Translations under genes and position numbers: made by a program
NCBI GenBank assembly: GCA_964484125.1
Contig: CAZAEK010000014.1
Location: 1-50,177 of the forward strand
Direction: 5' to 3'
Origin: DSSM01 sp964484125
Lineage (GTDB): Bacteria > Bacteroidota > Ignavibacteria > Tepidaquicellales > Tepidaquicellaceae
Length of the DNA stretch: 50,177 bases
In this document: piece by piece, positions 16,334-24,247 of the stretch
Layout of the letters: each line of letters opens with the position of its first letter
Numbering within the stretch: position 1 is the stretch's first letter
Notes under the pieces: model-generated
Databases searched by the model: none
Seen by the model: the letters and a program-made list of their open reading frames with translations, nothing else
What the model was told of the DNA's origin: nothing

Positions 16334-18565
16334 TCAATTATTTTGTATAACCCTCATTTTTGCATATTTTAAAATTATTTTTTTTATTACTCCTAAATCT
16401 TTAAAATAAATTTCTGCTTTCTTATCAATTCCTTTTCCGGTTACCGCTAGAACCTGTCCGCTTCCGAAAGACTCGTGATTAATCTTAACGCCTTTTTTTA
16501 TATCAGAAAATTTATCGTCTTCAAACTCAGGAAGAGATTTGCTGTAACCATTGTATTTAATAGCTGTATTGTCGTACTCATACGAAATTCCGCTTTTCTT
16601 TTGTCTAACGGGGACTAAATCTTTTAAACTAATTTTTTCAATTTCAACATTTTCCTTTAAAACTTTGTCGCTTATTTCTTTCAGAAATCTCGATTTGACC
16701 TGATATGATTGAACGCCAAACCTATACCGCTGATTTGAATATGATATGAATAATTTTTTCTGTGCCCTTGTTATTGCTACATAAAAAAGTCTTCGCTCTT
16801 CTTCCATATCTTCTTCGTTTGCAATAGAGCCGGAAACAGGAAAGAGATTTTCTTCAAGTCCTGTTATGAAAACTACCGGGAATTCAAGCCCCTTAGAGGA
16901 ATGAATTGTCATCAGTGTTACTGCATTTTTTCTCGAATCAAATTCGTCTATATCCGCTACGAGCGAAATCTGTTCGAGAAAATTTTCAAGAGTCGGCTCT
17001 TCTGTATTATCAGAAAATTCTGCAACGGCTGATTTGAGTTCTTCGATGTTGTTTAGTCTCTCTTCTGCCTCATTCGTGTTTTCAGATTTATATCTGCTAA
17101 TTATTCCAATCTCATCTATTACACCGTTTACTAATTCAGATAATCTTATTTCATTCTTCAGGGTTTTATATTTTTCTATAATGGATATAATTTCTCTTAG
17201 ATTTTTTTTCAGTGCAGTCTTTATTTCAGGATTGGTTTCTGAAGTGTAAATCACATCATAAATACTTCTACCTGTATCTCTTGCGATTAAAACAAGTTTT
17301 TCTATGCTTGTTTTTCCAATTCCATCAGTTAATCCGAGAACTCTTAGAGTTGCTTCGTCGTCATTCGGATTCACAATAATTTTCAGATAGCAGATAATAT
17401 CCTTGATTTCTTTTCTCTGATAGAATCTCGTTCCGCCAACTATAATATACGGGATTCCTGAGTTCCACAGCGATTCCTCGAGTGTTCTCGATTGAGCATT
17501 AGTCCTGTATAAAATCGCAAAATCGCTGAATTTAAGTTTCTTATTTTTAATTTCATCACGGATTTGTCTTGCGATTTTGTTTGCTTCATCTTTGTCTGTT
17601 AGAGTTTCAATGATTTTTACTTTATCACCTTTTTTATTATCTGTCCACAACTCTTTTTCGATCTGTCGCCTGTTCTTTTTTATTACATCTCCGGCTAAAG
17701 CAAGTATGCTTCCTGTTGACCTGTAGTTCTGTTCAAGTCTGAATATTTTTCTATGCGGGAAATCAGTCTCGAAATCGAATATATTCTGTATCTCAGCACC
17801 GCGCCATTTATAAATAGACTGCGCATCATCTCCTACTACCGAAATATTTTCATACATTTGTGAAAGCATTTTTACAAGTTGATATTGTGCCCTGTTTGTG
17901 TCCTGATATTCATCAACAAGTATAAACTTAAATCTTTTCATATATTTAATAAGTATTTCCGGATATCTTGAGAAAAGTTCGAGCGGTTTTATCAGCAAGT
18001 CATCAAAATCCATAGCATTGCTCTTTAGTAGTAACCTCTGATATTCATGATATACTTCGGCAACTTTTTTTTCAAAGGCATTATATGCTTTAATACTATA
18101 TTCAGAAGGTAATATCAATTTATTTTTCAGTTTTGATATTGCACCGTGTATAGCAGCCGGATTAAAAGATTCAGTTGAGATTTCAAGTTCCGTCATTACA
18201 CGTTTAACTAAATTTAACGAATCATTTGTATCATAAATTGAGTAACTCCGTGTAAATCCGATTCTATCTGCTTCAAATCTCAGAAGTCTTGCAAATATCG
18301 AATGAAATGTTCCCATCCATATCCTGTTAGCATCAAGCCCGGTAAGATTAGTAACCCTCTCCTTCATCTCATTTGCCGCTTTATTCGTAAAAGTCAGGGA
18401 TAATATTTCGTATGGACTTACGCCACGTTCAATCAAATATGCAAGTTTATAGGTTAATACTCTTGTTTTTCCGCTTCCTGCACCTGCTATTATCATACAG
18501 GGGCCTTCTATCTCAGTTACTGCTTCTCTTTGGGCGCTGTTCAGGTCTTTAAGATTTAATGCCAT
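16334..18565 (-). CDS. pcrA: ATP-dependent 3'-5' DNA helicase, UvrD/PcrA type
   Basis: This 743-residue superfamily 1A helicase has the motifs in order. Walker A is GAGSGKTRVL (about residues 28-37), motif Ia is LTFTNKAANEMKERV, and motif II is LVDEYQDTNRAQY. Motif III is VVGDDAQSIYKWRGAE, motif IV LEQNYRST, motif V TIHSSKGLEFPVVF and motif VI EERRLFYVAITRAQ. UvrD/PcrA enzymes unwind DNA in excision and mismatch repair and displace RecA or RNA polymerase. The C-terminal region after 650 shows the Tudor-like ending (KGVKINHESFGSGQVLAVTG) that binds RNA polymerase in PcrA. The symbol pcrA versus uvrD is a convention I cannot settle. Confidence 0.93.
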   Translation of the reverse strand: MALNLKDLNSAQREAVTEIEGPCMIIAGAGSGKTRVLTYKLAYLIERGVSPYEILSLTFTNKAANEMKERVTNLTGLDANRIWMGTFHSIFARLLRFEADRIGFTRSYSIYDTNDSLNLVKRVMTELEISTESFNPAAIHGAISKLKNKLILPSEYSIKAYNAFEKKVAEVYHEYQRLLLKSNAMDFDDLLIKPLELFSRYPEILIKYMKRFKFILVDEYQDTNRAQYQLVKMLSQMYENISVVGDDAQSIYKWRGAEIQNIFDFETDFPHRKIFRLEQNYRSTGSILALAGDVIKKNRRQIEKELWTDNKKGDKVKIIETLTDKDEANKIARQIRDEIKNKKLKFSDFAILYRTNAQSRTLEESLWNSGIPYIIVGGTRFYQRKEIKDIICYLKIIVNPNDDEATLRVLGLTDGIGKTSIEKLVLIARDTGRSIYDVIYTSETNPEIKTALKKNLREIISIIEKYKTLKNEIRLSELVNGVIDEIGIISRYKSENTNEAEERLNNIEELKSAVAEFSDNTEEPTLENFLEQISLVADIDEFDSRKNAVTLMTIHSSKGLEFPVVFITGLEENLFPVSGSIANEEDMEEERRLFYVAITRAQKKLFISYSNQRYRFGVQSYQVKSRFLKEISDKVLKENVEIEKISLKDLVPVRQKKSGISYEYDNTAIKYNGYSKSLPEFEDDKFSDIKKGVKINHESFGSGQVLAVTGKGIDKKAEIYFKDLGVIKKIILKYAKMRVIQNN

Positions 18566-18702
18566 GAAATCTGTTATTAAAAAGTTTAAGATAGTTAAAA
18601 TTAAATTTATAAAAAATTAAATTTGTTTGAAATTTTTTTTAATACTTTTTTATAAACAAAAATTTGACTTATTTGTAAGCTATACTTTTACTAATTTGCA
18701 AG

Positions 18703-19815
18703 GTGCGTAATATACTTGATTACACAATCGGCGGACTTGAAGAATTCGTTATTGAAAACGGTTACGAAAGATACCGTGCTAAACAGATTTTCAGAGCTTT
18801 ACATAAATCTATTGTCATTAATTTCCATGAAATCAAAGGAATTCCAAAAGATTTAATTTCAGTACTTGAAAAGAATTTTTACATAGAAAGATTAAAAACT
18901 GTATCTGTTCAGGAATCTAAACAGGATAATACGCTGAAATTTCTTTTCGCACTTCCGGGTAGTAAAGCTAAAAAAGATATTATAAAGTTTGAAAGTGTTT
19001 TTATGGAAGAAAACGGGAGGGTAACGTATTGTATCTCCTCTCAGGCCGGCTGTAATGTAGGGTGTGTATTTTGTGCAACGGGAAAGCTCGGCTTGATAAG
19101 TAACCTGTCATTGGCAGGAATAATTTCACAGGTTTATGAAATAATCAGAATAACAGGGAAAAAACCGACAAATATAGTTTATATGGGGATGGGAGAACCG
19201 CTACTGAATTATGAAAACGTTTTAAATTCACTAAAAGTATTAACCTCTTCAGAAGGACTTGCAATATCTTCAAGAAGAATTACTGTATCAACTGTCGGAT
19301 TCCGTGGCAAGATTAAAAGATTTGCAGACGATATTTCTTCAGCGGATAACATTTCAACCAGAAATACAAAACTCGCAATATCACTTCACTCAACCGATAA
19401 CGGAATAAGGGAATCACTGATACCGACATCCGCAAGGAACAAATTGTCCGTTATTTATGATGAGATTACATATTTTTACAGAAAAACAGGCAACAAGGTA
19501 ACATACGAATATATTTTTTTCAAAGGATTAAATGACACTGAAAACGATGTGAAAAGATTATCAGCATTAAGCAAAATGATTCCCTGTAACATAAATATTG
19601 TTCCATTCCACCCTATAGATGGTATAAATAAAGCAGATACTAAAATCAATGGCAAAATAAATTACACACTGAAAAATTCACTTTACAGTAAGTCTGAAAT
19701 AATGCATTTTGCAGAAAGACTCAGAGAAAATGGTGTTGTAGTAAACATCAGATCCAGCAATGGCGTTGATATAGATGCGGCATGCGGACAGCTTGCGGCA
19801 AAAAATATAAAATAA
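18703..19815 (+). CDS. rlmN: 23S rRNA (adenine(2503)-C(2))-methyltransferase / dual-specificity RlmN
   Basis: This 370-residue radical-SAM methyltransferase has the cluster-binding motif CNVGCVFCATG (about residues 112-122, CxxxCxxC). The SAM-binding motif is YMGMGEPLLNYENV (the family GEP motif). The late RSSNGVDIDAACGQLA holds the second conserved Cys that carries the methyl group in the RlmN mechanism. It methylates C2 of A2503 in 23S rRNA, and in characterised homologues also A37 of some tRNAs. The start codon is GTG at 18703. Upstream boxes TTTGAC (18663) and TATACTTT (18681) could form its promoter. Its 3' end runs into adk with 11 intervening bases. Confidence 0.95.
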   Translation: MRNILDYTIGGLEEFVIENGYERYRAKQIFRALHKSIVINFHEIKGIPKDLISVLEKNFYIERLKTVSVQESKQDNTLKFLFALPGSKAKKDIIKFESVFMEENGRVTYCISSQAGCNVGCVFCATGKLGLISNLSLAGIISQVYEIIRITGKKPTNIVYMGMGEPLLNYENVLNSLKVLTSSEGLAISSRRITVSTVGFRGKIKRFADDISSADNISTRNTKLAISLHSTDNGIRESLIPTSARNKLSVIYDEITYFYRKTGNKVTYEYIFFKGLNDTENDVKRLSALSKMIPCNINIVPFHPIDGINKADTKINGKINYTLKNSLYSKSEIMHFAERLRENGVVVNIRSSNGVDIDAACGQLAAKNIK

Positions 19816-19826
19816 AAAACAACAAT

Positions 19827-20378
19827 ATGATTCATCAACTTCTTATTTTTGGTCCACCGGGAGTAGGCAAAGGAACACAGGCAGAAAAAATAGCCGCAAA
19901 GATGAATTTATTTCATTTATCAACCGGTGAATATCTGAGGAAAGCAGTATCAGAGGGAACAGAACTTGGGAAAAAAGCGAAAGAAATAATGGAATCAGGT
20001 CAGCTTGTTCCAGACGACATAATGATAGGAATAGTAAAAGAGGCATTGGAGAAGAATACAACAGAATCCGGATTTATACTTGACGGATTTCCGAGAACGA
20101 TAGAACAGGCAAAAGCTTTATCATTAATTTTCAGCGAAATGGGATTTAAAGAAATTAAAATTATAACGCTTCACGCAGACGAAGATGAAATAGTAAGAAG
20201 ATTGTTAAAAAGGGGCAGAACAGACGATACAGAAGAAATAATAAGGAAAAGAATGAAGGTATATTGCGAGACGACATACCCGATTATTGACTATTATAAA
20301 GACAAGGCTGAGATAATTGAAATAAACGGAGTTGGTGAAATTGATGATATTAATCAGGAAATAATTTCTAAACTATAA
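19827..20378 (+). CDS. adk: Adenylate kinase, short-LID form
   Basis: The start is placed at ATG 19827 (MIHQLLIFGPPGVGKGTQAE), because the longer frame from 19782 overlaps the end of rlmN and adds a non-homologous leader. The resulting 183 residues contain the P-loop GPPGVGKGTQ (residues 9-18), the AMP-binding HLSTGEYLR, LDGFPRTIEQA and the R-x-D region RGRTDDTEEIIRKRM. The LID domain is reduced to a short loop with no zinc Cys residues, as in the ~180-190-residue forms common in Bacteroidota. It converts ATP + AMP to 2 ADP in the cytoplasm. It follows rlmN closely and probably shares its transcript. Confidence 0.95.
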   Translation: MIHQLLIFGPPGVGKGTQAEKIAAKMNLFHLSTGEYLRKAVSEGTELGKKAKEIMESGQLVPDDIMIGIVKEALEKNTTESGFILDGFPRTIEQAKALSLIFSEMGFKEIKIITLHADEDEIVRRLLKRGRTDDTEEIIRKRMKVYCETTYPIIDYYKDKAEIIEINGVGEIDDINQEIISKL

Positions 20379-20442
20379 TTTAATTTGCATATTTCCCTTA
20401 ATTTAGTTAATATTCACAAAAATTTTTAAATCTTTTTAAATA

Positions 20443-20476
20443 AATTGCAATTTTGCAATTATTAAGGTATTTTTAC
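20443..20476 (+). promoter_or_regulatory. Dyad and promoter-like boxes upstream of the STAS gene
   Basis: AATTGCAA-TT-TTGCAATT (20443-20460) is a perfect 8-bp inverted repeat. Its right half overlaps TTTTGC (20451), which is followed 11 bases later by TATTTTTA (20468). The STAS gene starts 20 bases further on. The 16-mer ATTGCAATTTTGCAAT has a 15/16 match upstream of rocD. It could be a regulator site overlapping a promoter; neither role is proven. Confidence 0.4.
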
Positions 20477-20495
20477 AAATTAAATCTAAATTTTT

Positions 20496-20843
20496 ATGGC
20501 AGCAAAAATTAAAATTTCGGAAATCAAGGAAAAAGGAATAGTTGTCCTTGCCCCAAGTGGTAACTTTATCGGCGGTGATGAGACAGATGAACTGAGAGAT
20601 ACAATAAGAAAGTTTTCTGAAGAAGGAAATTTAAAATTGGTAATTGATTTAGGTGATGTATCGTATTTGAACTCCACTGCTCTGGGAGTTCTGATATCTG
20701 CTCATACAAATTACGCAAAGAGAGAAGGCAAAATTAAGCTCTGCCAGTTAAATAAAAACCTGGAGAACTTATTTGTAATAACAAAATTATCTTTAATATT
20801 TGATGCTTACCACACACAAGAAGAAGCAATTAACAGTTTCTAA
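20496..20843 (+). CDS. STAS-domain protein, anti-sigma-factor antagonist (SpoIIAA/RsbV) type
   Basis: This 115-residue single-domain protein has the STAS layout. An opening strand reads GIVVLAPSGNFIGGDETDEL. The central segment LVIDLGDVSYLNSTALGVLI (about residues 47-66) carries a Ser-Thr pair at the position that partner-switching kinases phosphorylate in SpoIIAA/RsbV. A closing helix completes the domain. Such proteins release sigma factors or other targets from anti-sigma kinases when dephosphorylated. No kinase or phosphatase partner lies nearby, so the circuit is unknown. It sits 61 bases ahead of the exbB-like gene and could share its transcript. Confidence 0.85.
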   Translation: MAAKIKISEIKEKGIVVLAPSGNFIGGDETDELRDTIRKFSEEGNLKLVIDLGDVSYLNSTALGVLISAHTNYAKREGKIKLCQLNKNLENLFVITKLSLIFDAYHTQEEAINSF

Positions 20844-20904
20844 AAAAACATCATTAAATAAAAATATTCTAAAAATCTTTAAAGTAATCGGAGGTTAAAT
20901 CCAA

Positions 20905-21678
20905 ATGAAGAAATCTGGTGTATTCGCCGCGGTATTGATAATTGTTGCATTTTTAGCTTCAATTATTGTTTACTTTTTCGTATTCGGTAATCCAGCAAAC
21001 TTTAAGACACCTGAAAAGACATCCCCAGTTAATTTACTCGGTGCTGTTTATTTAGGAGGTCCTATTATTATTGCCCTTATGACTGTTAGCATTATGGTTA
21101 TCACATACACTATCGAGAGATGGTTATCAACCAATAAGGCAAAAGGAAAAGGTTCAATTGAAACATTTTTAAAACAGGTACAAATCACTTTAAGAGATGG
21201 CAACGTTGAAGAAACCATCGCTCTTTGTGACAAACAAAAAGGTTCTATTGCAAATATCTTAAGACAAGGTCTCGAAAGATATCAGTTACTTACAACAGAC
21301 AAATCAATGGACCACGATAAAAAACTTCAGGAAGTAAAAAATGCCATCGAAGAAGCTATGGGTCTTGAACTTCCGTTGCTTAACACAAACTTATCAGCAC
21401 TTGCTACACTTGCTTCAGTTTCAGTGCTTATTGGTCTTTTAGGAACAGTAGTTGGTATGATCAAATCATTCCAGGCACTTGCAACAGCAGGTACACCTAA
21501 TGCCGCTGAACTTTCAGCTGGTATTTCCGAAGCTCTGTTCAACACCGCCGGCGGTTTGTTTGGCGCAATCGTTGGAACAATATCATATAACTTCTTCCTC
21601 ACAAAGGTTGGTAACATCACTTATATGATTGACGAAGCAACATATAATCTTCTTGCTATTATCGCACTGAAGAAATAA
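20905..21678 (+). CDS. exbB: MotA/TolQ/ExbB-family proton channel subunit
   Basis: This 257-residue inner-membrane protein has an N-terminal helix (about 7-27), a second helix before the cytoplasmic loop (about 50-70), and two C-terminal helices. The latter hold the family signature LATLASVSVLIGLLGTVVGM and SAGISEALFNTAGGLFGAIV. It forms the stator channel that uses the proton gradient to energise TonB- or Tol-like force transfer across the periplasm. A clear Shine-Dalgarno GGAGG (20890-20894) precedes the ATG by 10 bases, stronger than most genes here. It is followed by two exbD-type genes, which argues for one motor. No TonB protein is encoded next to it. Confidence 0.9.
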   Translation: MKKSGVFAAVLIIVAFLASIIVYFFVFGNPANFKTPEKTSPVNLLGAVYLGGPIIIALMTVSIMVITYTIERWLSTNKAKGKGSIETFLKQVQITLRDGNVEETIALCDKQKGSIANILRQGLERYQLLTTDKSMDHDKKLQEVKNAIEEAMGLELPLLNTNLSALATLASVSVLIGLLGTVVGMIKSFQALATAGTPNAAELSAGISEALFNTAGGLFGAIVGTISYNFFLTKVGNITYMIDEATYNLLAIIALKK

Positions 21679-21705
21679 TATCAAACTTTTAAACACAAGT
21701 CTAAA

Positions 21706-22296
21706 ATGAGAAAACAAAGAAATATAAAGAAGGCGAACATTCATATAGACATGACTCCTATGGTGGATGTGATTATGTTACTTCTGACATTTTTCATGCT
21801 CACTGCAACATTCAGGGCAGCAGAGTCTGAAGCTGTTGAAGTAGTATTGCCACAAACTTTATATACTGACACGAATAAGATGCCTGAAAGAGATGTATTG
21901 ACCATATCAATAACAAATAAAGGAGATATTTTCCTTGATGTTGATAACTACAAATTCCGTAAAAATGTTTTCGGAGATGAATTCGGTATTGGTCTTTTTC
22001 ACCCGGATACAACAACATTTTCAGAAGCAGAACAAAGCGGTAAGGTAGGTGATAAAGATGTGAAAAGATCTTTTGTAAAACTCAACAAGCAGCAGTTCGA
22101 AGATAAAATCAGAGAATTGAAGCGTGAATTAAGAGATGCTTCAGGGAATCCAAAAGCAGAATTCAGAGTCGTCGTTAAAGGGGATAAGGATTCAGACTAT
22201 GGAGCAATTGAAGATTTAATTTCTTCTCTTAACGAGACTAATACGAAAGTATTTTCAATGGTCACAATGATAAAGCATGAGAAACCCAAAGAATGA
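21706..22296 (+). CDS. exbD: ExbD/TolR-family protein, first copy
   Basis: This 196-residue protein has a short cytoplasmic tail and a single membrane helix containing the channel Asp (HIDMTPMVDVIMLLLTFFML, about residues 12-31), followed by a periplasmic domain. That domain is longer than in typical ExbD (about 140 residues), with an added Asp/Lys-rich segment around 85-130. It should assemble with the preceding ExbB-like channel. It starts 27 bases after exbB, and the second ExbD follows 39 bases later. The two ExbD copies share the transmembrane motif almost exactly but differ strongly in the periplasmic part, which suggests separate partners or a heteromeric pair. Confidence 0.9.
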   Translation: MRKQRNIKKANIHIDMTPMVDVIMLLLTFFMLTATFRAAESEAVEVVLPQTLYTDTNKMPERDVLTISITNKGDIFLDVDNYKFRKNVFGDEFGIGLFHPDTTTFSEAEQSGKVGDKDVKRSFVKLNKQQFEDKIRELKRELRDASGNPKAEFRVVVKGDKDSDYGAIEDLISSLNETNTKVFSMVTMIKHEKPKE

Positions 22297-22335
22297 ATTA
22301 ACTGAAATGTTTAACTTTAAACAAGGAGACTAATT

Positions 22336-22869
22336 ATGGCAGGCGGAAATTTTGACGCCCCGGATGCCGGTCAAAGTCGTGGAGGTAAATCATATAAGAA
22401 ACCCGCTAGAAGAGGTGTTCATATTGATATGACTCCTATGGTAGATGTTATTATGTTGCTTTTAACATTCTTTATGTTAACAACTACTTTGTCAGCTCCA
22501 CAGTTGATGAATGTTAACCTACCAAAAGGTGATGTTAATAAAGACAAAGTAAAACTTGCGGCAAATAATATCTTATTCGTCAGAGTAACCGATAAAAACG
22601 AAGTTTTCGTATCAAGAGGTAAGGAAGATGGTTCTGAAACTAATGCTGACAAGATTGGAATGAAAGAACTTTCACCAAGACTTGAAGCAGAACACAAGGC
22701 AAATGAAGAAACTGTTATAATCCTCAGATTTGACAGAAAATCGAAATATAGCTCGCTTGTTGATGTATTTGATGAAATCAACAGAGCAAAACTGAAAGAA
22801 AGAAGATATGCTATTCAACCAATGGAAGAGAAAGATAAAGAAATTCTGAAAGCTTTCGGTGGTTACTGA
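22336..22869 (+). CDS. exbD: ExbD/TolR-family protein, second copy
   Basis: This 177-residue protein has a 30-residue basic, Gly-rich cytoplasmic leader (SRGGKSYKKPARRG) before the channel helix HIDMTPMVDVIMLLLTFFML, followed by a periplasmic domain of about 120 residues. The pore Asp lies in MVDVIML. AGGAG at 22324 precedes the ATG by 7 bases. It is the last gene of the exbB-exbD-exbD run, which ends at a strong terminator (22891-22926). Tandem ExbD pairs are known in Bacteroidota TonB systems; whether this one drives the TonB receptor at 2161 cannot be told. Confidence 0.9.
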   Translation: MAGGNFDAPDAGQSRGGKSYKKPARRGVHIDMTPMVDVIMLLLTFFMLTTTLSAPQLMNVNLPKGDVNKDKVKLAANNILFVRVTDKNEVFVSRGKEDGSETNADKIGMKELSPRLEAEHKANEETVIILRFDRKSKYSSLVDVFDEINRAKLKERRYAIQPMEEKDKEILKAFGGY

Positions 22870-22890
22870 TTTTAACCGGTTTTAAATTAC

Positions 22891-22926
22891 AGCGGTTCAG
22901 TTTCATTACTGAACCGCTTTTTTTTT
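22891..22926 (+). terminator. Rho-independent terminator after exbB-exbD-exbD
   Basis: A perfect 10-bp stem AGCGGTTCAG (22891-22900) / CTGAACCGCT (22909-22918) has an 8-base loop and is followed by a run of nine T. It sits 22 bases past the stop of the second exbD and is the strongest terminator in the window. Confidence 0.95.
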
Positions 22927-22965
22927 AAAAAATCGTTATTTTTACAAAAACTAAATACTCAAGAA

Positions 22966-23757
22966 TTGAATTCAAAATTATTTCCGGTTTTACTTATAAT
23001 TATACTTTTTTTCCCTATACTAATATCCGCTCAGCAATCAAGATCCATTGATAATTCTTTAAAGTCAGATACTATAACAGACGGAGGTAAAAATATTTCT
23101 ATCAGAGAATATGTTACTGACAATACAGGAACTTTAACAGAAACAGAAATATCAAATCTCAGAAAAAAACTCCGCGACTTTGACAAAAAAACTTCTACTC
23201 AGATTGTTGTTTATATGACCGGTACTTTAGGTAATGAATCTCTGGAGGATGTAACTCAAAGAATTGCCGAAAAAAACGGAATCGGAAAGAAGAAAAAAAA
23301 TAATGGAGTTTTACTTTTTATTGCAAAATCTGACAGAAAGCTTAGAATAGAAGTCGGTTACGGACTTGAAGGTGCTTTGCCTGATGCATTAGCAGACCAG
23401 ATTATCAGAAAAAAAATAACTCCAAAATTTAAAAATAACGATTACTACGGGGGAATTTCCGATGGAGTTGATGCAATAATGTCTGCAACTGTAGGAGAAT
23501 ATAAAGCAGATGATAAAGATGATTCTGGTTCAGATGGATTGTGCACAGTTGGGTTCATTGCTCTTTTTATTTTCTCCGGATTGTTTATTTTTATTTCCTC
23601 AATAATTCGTTCAATTTTCTTTGGCGGTGGCTGGGGCTCAGGCGGATACCGAGGCGGAGGCGGTTTCTTCTCAGGAGGTAGTGGCGGATTTTCAGGAGGT
23701 GGCTTCTCAGGAGGCGGGGGGTCTTTTGGAGGAGGAGGAGCTAGTGGAAGCTGGTAA
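22966..23757 (+). CDS. TPM-domain (YgcG-type) secreted/membrane protein with Gly-rich tail
   Basis: This 263-residue protein has a signal peptide (MNSKLFPVLLIIILFFPILI, cleaved near SAQQ). The TPM domain (about residues 45-175) shows YVTDNTGTLTETEISNLRKK, IVVYMTGTLG, NGVLLFIAKSDRKLRIEVGY and GGISDGVDAIMSA. A membrane helix follows at about 190-215, then a tail of roughly 45 residues made almost only of Gly, Ser and Phe. TPM proteins are linked in various systems to membrane-protein quality control and photosystem repair, but the enzymatic role is unsettled. The start is a TTG at 22966. A second TPM gene follows 23 bases later. No LemA gene, the usual partner, is seen here. Confidence 0.85.
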   Translation: MNSKLFPVLLIIILFFPILISAQQSRSIDNSLKSDTITDGGKNISIREYVTDNTGTLTETEISNLRKKLRDFDKKTSTQIVVYMTGTLGNESLEDVTQRIAEKNGIGKKKKNNGVLLFIAKSDRKLRIEVGYGLEGALPDALADQIIRKKITPKFKNNDYYGGISDGVDAIMSATVGEYKADDKDDSGSDGLCTVGFIALFIFSGLFIFISSIIRSIFFGGGWGSGGYRGGGGFFSGGSGGFSGGGFSGGGGSFGGGGASGSW

Positions 23758-23780
23758 TTTAATTTTAAAACAACAAAACT

Positions 23781-24239
23781 ATGATTTTCAATTTATTAAG
23801 AAAATATTTAACGAGAGATGACCTGGAAGAAATCCAGAATAAAATCTATGAAATTGAAAAAAAATCATCAGGAGAATTAAGACTGATACTGAGAAGAAGA
23901 CGCGGTTATAATTTCAGGAATGTTGATTTTCACGATTTAGCTTTGGAAGAATTTCACAGACTTGAGATGCATAAGACTAAGTTAAGAAACGGCGTTCTGA
24001 TTATGATTTTCTTCGAAGAGAAAAGATTTGAAATTATTGCAGACGAAGGAATTCACAATATATTAAAAGATGAATTCTGGAAAGAAATTTCCGAGATTAT
24101 CACCTCTGAATTCAGGCAGGGTAATTATAAACAGGGAATTCTACGGTGCCTTGATAAAACAGGAGTTGCAATGGCTAAAGAATTTCCTTACATTGACGGC
24201 GATATTAACGAATTACCAGATAAAATTGTCATTGAATAA
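23781..24239 (+). CDS. Second TPM-domain protein, soluble
   Basis: This 152-residue protein has no signal peptide or membrane helix. Recognisable TPM features are KKSSGELRLILRRRR (about residues 28-42), RNGVLIMIFFEEKRFEIIAD and the closing GNYKQGILRCLDKTGVAMAK. It is probably cytoplasmic or associated with the inner face of the membrane through its basic N-terminal half. It is sandwiched between the secreted TPM gene and lptD with 8 bases to the latter, so the three genes look co-transcribed. Paired long and short TPM proteins recur in Bacteroidota; their division of labour is unknown. Confidence 0.8.
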   Translation: MIFNLLRKYLTRDDLEEIQNKIYEIEKKSSGELRLILRRRRGYNFRNVDFHDLALEEFHRLEMHKTKLRNGVLIMIFFEEKRFEIIADEGIHNILKDEFWKEISEIITSEFRQGNYKQGILRCLDKTGVAMAKEFPYIDGDINELPDKIVIE

Positions 24240-24247
24240 TTTGATTC

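Noticed and set aside
19782..19826. Longer adk start overlapping rlmN
   Set aside because: The added residues are the rlmN end in another frame; the conserved N-terminus starts at 19827.
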